From contig JBGVAK010000146.1 in assembly GCA_045224495.1 (NCBI GenBank), positions 1 through 10,489 on the forward strand: a DNA stretch of 10,489 bases. The letters are read 5' to 3'. The notes beneath the pieces were generated by a model. That model had not been told where the DNA came from, ran no database searches, and saw only the letters and a list, made by a program, of their open reading frames with translations. Both the position numbers and the translations under genes were made by a program. This DNA comes from RUG472 sp045224495 (GTDB lineage Bacteria > Bacillota > Clostridia > Christensenellales > CAG-138). The stretch's first letter is position 1; the number at the start of each line of letters is the position of its first letter. Below, in pieces: positions 1 through 5,283 of this stretch.

Positions 1-1
1 C

Positions 2-877
2 CTTGGCTGGTGCATCGAGGTCACACTGAAGTACTTTCAGTTTCACCGTTTCATCAACCGCGGCTTTCTGACCGGCCCGTGGCTCCCAATCTACGGCTCC
101 GGTGCGGCGCTAATCACCGTCGTGATAAAGGGGCTTGCTCCGTTGGAATTTTCCGTCGGTACGACTTTCATCGTATCGTTCCTTCTATGTGGCGTTCTGG
201 AATACATGACGAGCTATGTTCTGGAGAAACGCTTCCATGCTCGTTGGTGGGATTATAGCCAGAAGCCCATGAATCTACATGGCAGAGTCTGGATCGGAAA
301 CCTGATTCTGTTCGGGCTTGGCGGAGTGGTGATCGTGGAGCTGATCAATCCGTTGTTGCTCCGTCTTTCCGAACATGTTAGCCTTACTGTGCGAGAGATT
401 ATGGCGCTCTCCCTGACCACGATCTTTATCGCAGACAATGTGATGTCTCACTTTGTGCTGAAACTGGTCAAAACGGGCGTTGAAAGCAGTCAGGCAGACG
501 AAACAGAAGCCATAAGCAAAGAGGTTCGGCTGCTGCTCAGCAACCGCTCCGTTTTCTACCGCCGCTTTGCAGAGGCTTATCCCGAGGTCATTTTTAAGAC
601 GGAACGCATCACCAAACGCATGGAGGAAATCCGGATAGAGACGGAAAGATTGCGTCAGGAGGCAGAAGAGCGTGTTGTTCAGATGCGGCTGGAGGTTGCA
701 GAGAACCTGGAACCCACAAGAAGCGTGAAAAACGAGATCATCGAAAAACAAGACGCCTTGATCGGTCTGCTTTACCGGGAAGAAGACGCTAGTCCGGAGA
801 TCCGGAAATTGAAGCGGGAAGTCGAAACGAAAAAAGCTGTGCTGCAGAAGCGGCGTGCGCGGTTTCCAAAGTTGTAA
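2..877 (+). CDS. PF06541-family putative ABC-transporter-type membrane protein, 5'-truncated by window
   Basis: The reading frame is open from base 2, well upstream of the first ATG at 122, so the gene enters from outside the window; 291 residues are visible. Residues 25-35 read GPWLPIYGSGA, and around residue 80 the frame reads HARWWDYSQKP followed by GRVWIGN. Both are hallmarks of the 'putative ABC-transporter type IV' family (PF06541), whose function is not established. About three hydrophobic segments follow (roughly residues 45-75, 95-125 and 130-155). The last ~110 residues are charged, rich in Glu, Arg and Lys, and look like a cytoplasmic coiled coil. The protein would sit in the cell membrane. 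Its base composition is more AT-rich than the genes after 1937, and it lies next to tRNA attachment-site remnants, so it is probably element cargo or a terminal gene of an island. Family assignment is fairly sure; role unknown. Confidence 0.8.
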   Translation, partial: LGWCIEVTLKYFQFHRFINRGFLTGPWLPIYGSGAALITVVIKGLAPLEFSVGTTFIVSFLLCGVLEYMTSYVLEKRFHARWWDYSQKPMNLHGRVWIGNLILFGLGGVVIVELINPLLLRLSEHVSLTVREIMALSLTTIFIADNVMSHFVLKLVKTGVESSQADETEAISKEVRLLLSNRSVFYRRFAEAYPEVIFKTERITKRMEEIRIETERLRQEAEERVVQMRLEVAENLEPTRSVKNEIIEKQDALIGLLYREEDASPEIRKLKREVETKKAVLQKRRARFPKL

Positions 878-906
878 ACGGCATGGTTGACGGACACCTG
901 CCTGGA

Positions 907-927
907 CGGACAGGATTCTTTTGTCCG
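907..927 (+). terminator. Weak hairpin terminator after the PF06541 gene
   Basis: CGGACA (907-912) pairs with TGTCCG (922-927) around a 9-base loop, followed by GCTTTT. The stem is only 6 bp and the T-run short, but it lies 30 bp after the stop codon at 877, where a terminator is expected. Confidence 0.4.
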
Positions 928-986
928 GCTTTTCGATATGCTGGGGATCCCGCATCCCTGATGACCGAGGTTCCAATTATGATAAA

Positions 987-1020
987 TTGACTGCACTTTT
1001 GACTGCATTTTGACTGTACT
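987..1020 (+). repeat. Three 11-bp TTGACTG direct repeats, possible integrase arm sites
   Basis: The copies are TTGACTGCACT (987-997), TTGACTGCATT (999-1009) and TTGACTGTACT (1010-1020), with consensus TTGACTG-Y-A-Y-T and start-to-start steps of 12 and 11 bp. That spacing is about one helical turn, so a protein could bind all three on one face of the DNA. They lie ~130 bp from a tRNA 3'-half junction. Tyrosine integrases of phages and ICEs bind short direct repeats (arm-type sites) at such distances. The repeat is directly visible; the integrase role is inference. Confidence 0.6.
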
Positions 1021-1151
1021 TTGCATGAGCATGCTATCTTAGAGTGATTTGAATGAGCATAGTAAACAATGCCGATTTTTCCCTAAATTACTGGCTTTTT
1101 GAGTTTTATCCAGACGCCGTCTAGCTTTAAGAGCCATGCGTAGTTGCAGTT

Positions 1152-1196
1152 CTCCTAAGCGGGACGCCGCGCGTTCGAATCGCGCCGGGGACGCCA
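1152..1196 (+). other. 3' half of tRNA-Arg (CCU), attachment-site remnant
   Basis: The geometry is exactly that of a tRNA 3' half. The anticodon loop is CTCCTAA (1152-1158, anticodon CCT). It is followed by 5 bases of anticodon stem GCGGG, a 5-base variable loop ACGCC, T-stem GCGCG/CGCGC (1169-1173, 1181-1185) closing the loop TTCGAAT, 3' acceptor CGGGGAC (1186-1192), discriminator G and encoded CCA (1194-1196). The bases before 1152 do not pair with GCGGG, and no D-arm or 5' acceptor (GTCCCCG expected) is found upstream, so this is not a working tRNA. A start precisely at the anticodon loop is typical of an integrase core site (attL/attR). Confidence 0.75.
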
Positions 1197-1228
1197 ATCC
1201 CCCGAAAACACTGCGTTTTCGGGGGATT
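1196..1228 (+). terminator. Strong hairpin terminator after the tRNA-Arg(CCU) remnant
   Basis: AATCCCCCGAAAAC (1196-1209) pairs perfectly over 14 bp with 1215-1228 around the loop ACTGC, followed by ACTTTTCC. It starts on the A of the CCA end, as native tRNA terminators often do. It was therefore probably inherited with the tRNA's original downstream flank. Confidence 0.8.
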
Positions 1229-1265
1229 ACTTTTCCTAAAACTTCTCCTGTCGAATTGCGCTTCA

Positions 1266-1379
1266 TCATTCCATGCAATGCATACTAAGGTGCTCTTCTG
1301 ATGTGTTCATCAAAACATCAGGAGCAATCACACGTTCAAATGCTGCGTGATCTAAGAATTCTTGTACTGGATCAGGCAT
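1266..1379 (-). CDS. Small ORF of 37 codons, possible gene remnant
   Basis: The ORF starts MPDPVQEFLD and ends HLSMHCME. A good Shine-Dalgarno GGGAGG (plus-strand cctccc, 1388-1393) lies 8 bases upstream of the ATG; a nearer ATG in another frame stops after four codons. The product is acidic, has no membrane segment and belongs to no family I recognise. The short length, and the position among tRNA remnants where another truncated minus-strand tail lies 41 bp upstream, suggest the 5' stub of an element gene. It may also be an untranslated chance ORF. Confidence 0.3.
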   Translation of the reverse strand: MPDPVQEFLDHAAFERVIAPDVLMNTSEEHLSMHCME

Positions 1380-1420
1380 TTTTCATTCCTCCCACATAGA
1401 TTTGTATATATCAATGACAT

Positions 1421-1537
1421 TTACTTTCGTTTTTGTCGTTCCAGTTCCCGCCCCACCAGCAGATCGCTGAAGGTAGAATATGCGAGAAATACGGTATCCC
1501 GCTTGAAATAATGATGATTATTTGGACAGCCATCGAA
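1421..1537 (-). pseudogene. Possible C-terminal gene tail (38 codons)
   Basis: After an in-frame TGA (plus-strand 1538-1540) the minus strand stays open for 38 codons and ends RELERQKRK before TAA (1421-1423). No start codon or ribosome binding site is seen. Its charged end and its place just upstream of the 37-codon ORF on the same strand suggest the broken end of an element gene. Another frame is also open here, so coding is uncertain. Confidence 0.2.
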
Positions 1538-1703
1538 TCATAGTTCGAGCTGCTCTACCACATTTCTACTACACACCGGTGTGAGGAATGTACTATTGAA
1601 CTCGGTTTAGGGATATATGTAACAAAGACAATTGATGGAAAAAAGCCCAGAAATCGGCGAATTCCCTTATTTATCTGCATCTTTGAGTACCCTGTCTGGT
1701 CGG

Positions 1704-1748
1704 CTCCGACTCTAAAGGCCGCACGTTCGAACCGTGTCAGGCACGCCA
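1704..1748 (+). other. 3' half of tRNA-Arg (CCG), second attachment-site remnant
   Basis: The canonical layout is anticodon loop CTCCGAC (1704-1710, anticodon CCG), stem TCTAA, variable loop AGGCC, T-stem GCACG/CGTGT (1721-1725, 1733-1737) around TTCGAAC, 3' acceptor CAGGCAC (1738-1744), discriminator G and CCA (1746-1748). The five bases before the loop (GTCGG) do not pair with TCTAA, and the expected 5' acceptor GTGCCTG is absent upstream. Like the CCU remnant, identity starts at the anticodon loop, which points to recombination there by a tRNA-specific integrase. An intact donor tRNA should exist elsewhere in the genome if this is so. Confidence 0.75.
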
Positions 1749-1786
1749 AACAAATACCCCCACCATCCGGTGGGGGTATTTGTTTG
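1747..1786 (+). terminator. Strong hairpin terminator after the tRNA-Arg(CCG) remnant
   Basis: An 18-bp perfect stem (1747-1764 with 1769-1786) closes a 4-base loop ATCC. The stem is AT-rich outside and C/G-rich inside. It begins within the CCA of the tRNA remnant. The symmetry allows it to act in both directions. Confidence 0.8.
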
Positions 1787-1889
1787 ATGCGCTCCTTGAG
1801 CGCATAGTTCGAACGTAGTTCGCATAGGCGGCCCGCCAGGGCCGCCTCCCGGCGCTGCTACCTTGTTAAAGGTCATTCAAAGCAGCGCC
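1787..1889. repeat. Array of three hairpins between duplicated tRNA ends
   Basis: Three stem-loops follow in a row. ATGCGCTC/GAGCGCAT (1787-1794, 1798-1805) has a 3-base loop. GGCGGCC/GGCCGCC (1827-1833, 1840-1846) has a 6-base loop. GGCGCTGCT/AGCAGCGCC (1851-1859, 1881-1889) encloses a second stem ACCTT/AAGGT (1860-1864, 1869-1873). No T-runs follow, so these are poor terminators. They could be an intergenic palindromic (REP-like) repeat or a structured RNA; neither can be shown from this window. Confidence 0.55.
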
Positions 1890-1891
1890 GT

Positions 1892-1907
1892 ACCGTGTCA
1901 GGCACGC
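1892..1907 (+). repeat. 16-bp repeat of the tRNA-Arg(CCG) 3' end
   Basis: ACCGTGTCAGGCACGC (1892-1907) is identical to 1731-1746, which spans the 3' T-stem, 3' acceptor and first C of CCA of the CCG remnant. The offset is 161 bp. The copy is followed by TATTCGAACGCGTTCACATAGG, resembling 1805-1828, as if the terminator and first hairpin had been removed from a duplicate. It may be a third attachment-site scar. Confidence 0.65.
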
Positions 1908-1936
1908 TATTCGAACGCGTTCACATAGGTGTATCG

Positions 1937-2740
1937 TCAGTCGGCATAGCCCGTGAGCCCCCGCACCGACGCCTCGCCGGAGCGAACGAGGGCCTCCCGG
2001 CCGTCCGGATAGCGGACCCGCAGGCCCAAGGCCTCGTCCACGTCCAGGGCGTGGGCCGGAGTGCTGACGCCGTTCTGCAGGAGCAGCACGTCCTTGTGGA
2101 GGGTCAGGCAGTGGGCTCGGTAGGCAGCAAGGTAGGGCTCGGTGTCGCCCGAAAGCAGGGCGGCATACAGGTCGTCCAGCGCGCCGATCATGGCGGCGGT
2201 CAGGGGGGCAAGATCGAAGGCGCGGCCCAGCTCCGTCTTCAGGGACCCGGCCATGGTCTGGAGCTCCGGGGGGAAATCTGTGAGGTCATAGTTCACGTTG
2301 AGTCCGACGCCCACCACCACGTATCGGAGCCGCCCGCCCGCCGAAAAGGCGCTTTCCGTCAGGATGCCGCAGATCTTTCGGCCGTTCAGGACCAGGTCGT
2401 TGACCCACTTGATCCGGGCCTCGGCCCCCGTGGCAGCCTCTACGGCCCGGACCATGGCTTCGGCGGTGAAGCCCATGAGGGGCAGCAGCGCCGTCGGGGG
2501 CAGGTCCGGCCGCAGCAGGGCGGAGAGATATATCCCCTTCCCCGCGGCGGAGGTGAAGCTTCGGCCCAGGCGGCCCTTGCCCCGGGTCTGTTCCCCGGCC
2601 ACCAGCACGGTGCCCTCCGGCGCCCCCTCCTCGGCCATGGCCTTCAAAAGGTCGTTGGTGGAGGAGCAGGTGGGGAGGTAGGATATCCGCTGCCCGATGC
2701 GGGCTACAGGGGGGAGAGCGGAGAGAATGGCGTGTTGCAT
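1937..2740 (-). CDS. birA: Biotin-[acetyl-CoA-carboxylase] ligase, no DNA-binding domain
   Basis: This enzyme activates biotin with ATP to biotinyl-5'-AMP and transfers it to the lysine of biotin carboxyl carrier protein, in the cytoplasm. The 267-residue product carries the class I ligase signatures: SSTN at 26-29, the adenylate loop RGKGRLGR at 53-60, KWVND at 111-115 with the active-site Lys, GRKICGIL at 120-127, and GVGLNVN at 144-150. The last ~50 residues form the small SH3-like C-terminal domain. The N-terminal helix-turn-helix of E. coli BirA is missing, so this protein should not repress transcription. The start ATG at 2740 has AGGAAA (2746-2751) at good spacing. It is transcribed away from the biotin transporter gene bioY 2 kb off, fitting a shared role in biotin use. 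Confidence 0.93.
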   Translation of the reverse strand: MQHAILSALPPVARIGQRISYLPTCSSTNDLLKAMAEEGAPEGTVLVAGEQTRGKGRLGRSFTSAAGKGIYLSALLRPDLPPTALLPLMGFTAEAMVRAVEAATGAEARIKWVNDLVLNGRKICGILTESAFSAGGRLRYVVVGVGLNVNYDLTDFPPELQTMAGSLKTELGRAFDLAPLTAAMIGALDDLYAALLSGDTEPYLAAYRAHCLTLHKDVLLLQNGVSTPAHALDVDEALGLRVRYPDGREALVRSGEASVRGLTGYAD

Positions 2741-2775
2741 ATGGGTTTCCTTTCTGCGTCTACCGGCATAAAAGC

Positions 2776-2795
2776 GGGAGGGGCAAGCCCCTCCC
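2776..2795 (-). terminator. Hairpin terminator after the SH3 lipoprotein gene
   Basis: GGGAGGGG (2776-2783) pairs with CCCCTCCC (2788-2795) around CAAG. Read on the minus strand the stem is followed by GCTTTTA, a short T-run, ~50 bp past the lipoprotein stop. It would uncouple the lipoprotein from the ligase gene. GC palindromes of this style are also common as dispersed intergenic repeats, so it may be one of those. Confidence 0.55.
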
Positions 2796-2843
2796 TTACG
2801 GCGATTTATGCTCGCCCTGCGATCATGCGATACGATAAAGCCC

Positions 2844-4421
2844 TCACTTCGTCGGCACCTTGCCGCTGACCTTCACCAGGTCCGCCTTGATATACCCCTT
2901 GGTCTTGCCGACGGCCACGTAGTACCAGGACTTGCCGTCCTTGCCTTTGGTCTTGTAATAGACCGTGACCTTGGTGCCGCTCTTAAGCTCCTTGAGGCAC
3001 TTGGAGTCCTTGTCGGCGCTCTTGCGCAGGGCGGCGATGGACCGGGTGGTGACGGTGCCGGAGAAGGACTTGCCGTCCCCGTCGTCGTCCTTGTCCTTGT
3101 TCTCGGCGCTCTTAGGCGGCTTGCCCTGGGAGACGTAGTCCGATTTCACGTAGCCGTAGTGGCTGCCGCACTTCAGGAACCACCAGCCGTCCTGGAGCAC
3201 GTACAGGGTCACGGCGGTGTTCTGCTCGATCTTCTTGCCCACGGTCTTATAGCTGGTGCCGGGGCCCGAACGCAGGTTCACCTTGTCCTTGTTGACGTAA
3301 CCGCTCTTGGCGTTCTTCTTCATGGTGCTGGTGGGCGAGGTGTAGACCGTGGCCGTAGGCGCCGGCGTAGCCGTGCCTGCCGGGGTCGCCGCCACCGGCT
3401 CGCCGTCGCCGTCTCCATCGCCGCCGTCAGGTTCCGTATCCCCGTCGCTGCCCGTAGGCGCGGCGGCCACCGTGAAGCGATAGGTCCCCCGCTGCTCCAT
3501 CAGGGGCGACAGGTCCGTGCCCGTGTTGGAGAGGGGCGTGGCGGACACCTTGAAAGCCACCTCACTGGGATCCGTGATGCCCCGGCCGCTGATCTCCGCC
3601 GAGGGGATGGTCAGCGTGGCGTACCGGCGTATGCCCGCCGCCACCACGGCGTCGCTGGAGGCGCTGACGGGGGTATCGTTCACCGTCACGTCGGACCAGC
3701 CGAAGCTCAAGAAGCGATCGGTCTTGTTCTCCAAATAGGAGCTGATCACGAGATCGTCGTAGTCGTTCCGCTCAGCGCTCAGGATCACCATGGTGCCGAA
3801 GCCGTTGTCAAAGAAGGTCTGCTCCGTGGTGGTCTTCTGCCGCAGAGGATAGATCACCGTCCCGTGGGTGTGTCCCGTGGGGAAGAAGCTGAAGGCGCCG
3901 TCCACCACGTCCCCGGTGCCCATGGGCACCGCGTCGTCGTAGATGAGGGGATAGAGGATCAGCTCGTCCACCGAGGACACGCCGGAAGCGCGCAGCTCAT
4001 CGGCAGCGATCGATATCTCGCCCAGGACGCTCTGGCCCGCCGGCACCCGCATCTCATAGTCCCCGGCCTGCATATAGCCGTTGACGGACAGGTGGTTCAA
4101 GGACACCACGAAATCCCGGTCAGTGGCCTTGTTGGTGGACGTGAACTTCAGCGTGAGGCCCGTGAGGGGGTCGAAGTCGGCCTCCGACAGGATAAAGGAG
4201 AACAGGGTGCTCTCCGGGATGGTCTCCTTGCCCACGGTACAGATCCTGTCACCCAGGGGCGTCAGGGGCACTGGGGTCCCTTGAGGCGTGGTTTCCGCCG
4301 CAGCCGTAGAGTCGGGCAGCTTCAGCACGGAGGGGTTGCTTTTCCCGCAGCCCGCCAGCGACGTGAACAGCAGGGCTGCCGCCAGCAGCACCAGACCGGT
4401 CCGCTTCATCTTTCCTTTCAT
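2844..4421 (-). CDS. Exported lipoprotein with two β-repeats and two SH3 domains
   Basis: I choose the ATG at 4421 (525 residues) because GGAGGT lies directly upstream (plus-strand acctcc, 4425-4430); an in-frame ATG at 4451 lacks such a site. The N-terminus has KGKMKR, a hydrophobic stretch and lipobox LAGC (22-25), so Cys25 should be lipidated and the protein anchored outside the membrane. Two internally similar segments (about 87-160 and 223-294) each show an Asn-Lys/Thr-Asp core, a VNG/VND turn, a Pro/Ala-Gly strand and a Gly-Val/Ile-x-Ser/Asp-x-x-Glu end, suggesting tandem β-sandwich domains. An acidic Gly-Asp and Thr-Pro linker (~320-370) leads to two bacterial SH3 domains (375-432, with NLRSGPGTSY at 382-391; and 457-518). 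SH3b domains typically bind cell-wall peptides. Exact role unknown. Confidence 0.85.
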   Translation of the reverse strand: MKGKMKRTGLVLLAAALLFTSLAGCGKSNPSVLKLPDSTAAAETTPQGTPVPLTPLGDRICTVGKETIPESTLFSFILSEADFDPLTGLTLKFTSTNKATDRDFVVSLNHLSVNGYMQAGDYEMRVPAGQSVLGEISIAADELRASGVSSVDELILYPLIYDDAVPMGTGDVVDGAFSFFPTGHTHGTVIYPLRQKTTTEQTFFDNGFGTMVILSAERNDYDDLVISSYLENKTDRFLSFGWSDVTVNDTPVSASSDAVVAAGIRRYATLTIPSAEISGRGITDPSEVAFKVSATPLSNTGTDLSPLMEQRGTYRFTVAAAPTGSDGDTEPDGGDGDGDGEPVAATPAGTATPAPTATVYTSPTSTMKKNAKSGYVNKDKVNLRSGPGTSYKTVGKKIEQNTAVTLYVLQDGWWFLKCGSHYGYVKSDYVSQGKPPKSAENKDKDDDGDGKSFSGTVTTRSIAALRKSADKDSKCLKELKSGTKVTVYYKTKGKDGKSWYYVAVGKTKGYIKADLVKVSGKVPTK

Positions 4422-4424
4422 ATT

Positions 4425-4511
4425 ACCTCCTAACGGCGGGGCACGGCCCACGCCTTCGCGTATTCGATATCTCTACAAATATGATATATCACATCTTGCG
4501 GTCCCTGTCAA
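4425..4511 (-). promoter_or_regulatory. Promoter and RBS of the SH3 lipoprotein gene
   Basis: On the minus strand TTGACA (4506-4511) is followed after exactly 17 bp by TATATC (4483-4488), a good sigma-A promoter. The ribosome binding site GGAGGT occupies 4425-4430, close to the ATG at 4421. The leader would be roughly 55 bases. Confidence 0.65.
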
Positions 4512-4622
4512 ACGACTGCCAGCTTTTCCCTGCTTTCTTCACGCTGAGGACGTTTTTTAGGGGCGCTGGAGAGATGCGCCGGCATTCGTTGTAAAGAGTC
4601 TTTTAACCTTCGCCCCGTTTTG

Positions 4623-4667
4623 TTGACAGGGAACGGACCCGGGGATATAGTGGGGACAAACTGGAGG
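4623..4667 (+). promoter_or_regulatory. Sigma-A promoter and RBS of bioY
   Basis: A consensus -35 TTGACA (4623-4628) and -10 TATAGT (4646-4651) are separated by exactly 17 bp. GGAGG (4663-4667) precedes the ATG at 4679 by 11 bases. The leader is only ~20 bases, leaving no room for a riboswitch. No convincing inverted-repeat operator is seen. Confidence 0.8.
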
Positions 4668-4678
4668 TATATGCGGAT

Positions 4679-5206
4679 ATGAAGGATTTGAAGACGAAAG
4701 ACGTAGCGCTGGTGGGACTGTTCGCGGCGCTGATGGTGATCTGTGCCTGGATCAGCATCCCCCTGGGGCCGGTGCCCGTGACGCTGCAGACCTTCGCCGT
4801 GTTCCTGGCGGCGGCGCTCCTGGGGTCCAAGCGCGGCACCCTGGCCGTGGGCGTGTACATCCTTTTGGGTGTGGTGGGCCTGCCCGTGTTCTCCGGGTTC
4901 AAGGGATTGAATCCCCTGACCTTCGGGTATGTGCTGGGGTTCCTGCCCCTGGGCATGCTGACGGCGGCGTCGGACAAACTGTTTCCCGGCAAAAAGCTGG
5001 CCCTGCCCCTGGGCATGGTCATGGGCCTTTTGGTGTGCTACCTCATCGGCACGGTCTGGTTCTACTACGTGATGCATTTTCGCGGCACGGAGTACGGCTT
5101 CGGGAAGATCCTCTCCCTGTGCGTGGTGCCCTTCATCCTGCCGGACCTCATCAAGCTGGGCCTGGCGTGGTTCCTGTCGCTGAAGCTGAAAAAGTTTGTG
5201 AAATAG
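4679..5206 (+). CDS. bioY: BioY biotin transporter substrate-binding (S) component
   Basis: This membrane protein takes up biotin, either alone or as the S component of an ECF transporter using a shared energising module encoded elsewhere. The 175-residue product has about six hydrophobic segments. The N-terminal part matches BioY closely: PLGPVPVTLQTFAVFLAA (28-45), LLGSKRG and GLPVFSGFKG. The usual glycine-rich GPTGGYL stretch after this is replaced by LNPLTFGYVLGF, about four residues shorter, so the substrate loop is unusual. No A or T component gene lies beside it. The divergent neighbour is a lipoprotein and the biotin ligase is 2 kb away. The first ATG at 4671 stops after three codons; the start at 4679 is the only workable one. 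Confidence 0.9.
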   Translation: MKDLKTKDVALVGLFAALMVICAWISIPLGPVPVTLQTFAVFLAAALLGSKRGTLAVGVYILLGVVGLPVFSGFKGLNPLTFGYVLGFLPLGMLTAASDKLFPGKKLALPLGMVMGLLVCYLIGTVWFYYVMHFRGTEYGFGKILSLCVVPFILPDLIKLGLAWFLSLKLKKFVK

Positions 5207-5250
5207 GCCATTGTTCATACTCCTGCAACGTTTTGGACGCATCCGGGGTG

Positions 5251-5275
5251 TATAGTGGAAAAAAGAGAAAGGGGG
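5251..5275 (+). promoter_or_regulatory. Possible -10 box and RBS before the lipoprotein-efflux operon
   Basis: TATAGT (5251-5256) lies in CCGGGGTGTATAGTGG, close to the bioY -10 context CCGGGGATATAGTGG, but no good -35 is found at 16-18 bp. AAAGGGGG ends at 5275. The operon could start here or be partly read through from bioY, as no terminator is seen between them. Confidence 0.4.
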
Positions 5276-5283
5276 CCATGCCC

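Larger units (their letters stand above)
878..1150. other. Gene-free flank, probable end of an integrated element
   Basis: No convincing gene is seen on either strand. The stretch holds the weak hairpin at 907-927 and three TTGACTG direct repeats at 987-1020, and ends abruptly at the tRNA-Arg anticodon loop at 1152. The AT-rich sequence and the abrupt junction suggest the terminal non-coding end of an integrative element. Confidence 0.45.
1229..1703. other. Gene-poor, AT-rich segment between two tRNA-Arg remnants
   Basis: No intact gene of normal size is seen. The segment contains a 37-codon minus-strand ORF with a ribosome binding site (1266-1379), an apparent gene tail on the same strand (1421-1537) and a 12-bp perfect palindrome CACACCGGTGTG (1572-1583). 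Lying between two tRNA 3' halves, it looks like the eroded remainder of a second inserted element. Confidence 0.4.

Noticed and set aside
987..1020. CRISPR array or plasmid iterons
   Set aside because: Only three 11-bp units with no spacers of constant length and no Cas or replication gene nearby.
1039..1278. Minus-strand ORF with the phrase ARFERAASRLGEL
   Set aside because: The phrase is the antisense translation of the tRNA T-arm and anticodon region (1152-1196), a known kind of false protein.
1542..1563. D-arm-like sequence on the minus strand (GGTAGAGCAGCTCGAAC)
   Set aside because: No acceptor, anticodon or T-arm can be fitted around it in tRNA geometry.
1152..1748. Functional tRNA genes
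   Set aside because: Only 3' halves are present; the 5' anticodon strand, D-arm and 5' acceptor are missing for both.
1555..1749. Minus-strand ORF beginning MACLTRFERAAFRVG
   Set aside because: Same artefact: antisense of the tRNA-Arg(CCG) remnant.
1895..2869. Plus-strand ORF over the biotin ligase
   Set aside because: Shadow frame, Gly/Gln/Arg-rich and without family features; the opposite strand encodes a complete biotin ligase.
2808..4433. Long plus-strand ORF of 541 codons
   Set aside because: It is a GC-rich shadow of the lipoprotein gene on the minus strand; it has no signal, domain or ribosome binding site, while the minus frame has lipobox and SH3 domains.
4586..4632. Possible BirA-type operator near the bioY promoter (TTGTAAA and TTGTTGAC)
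   Set aside because: The two half-sites are in the same orientation rather than inverted, and the local ligase lacks a DNA-binding domain.
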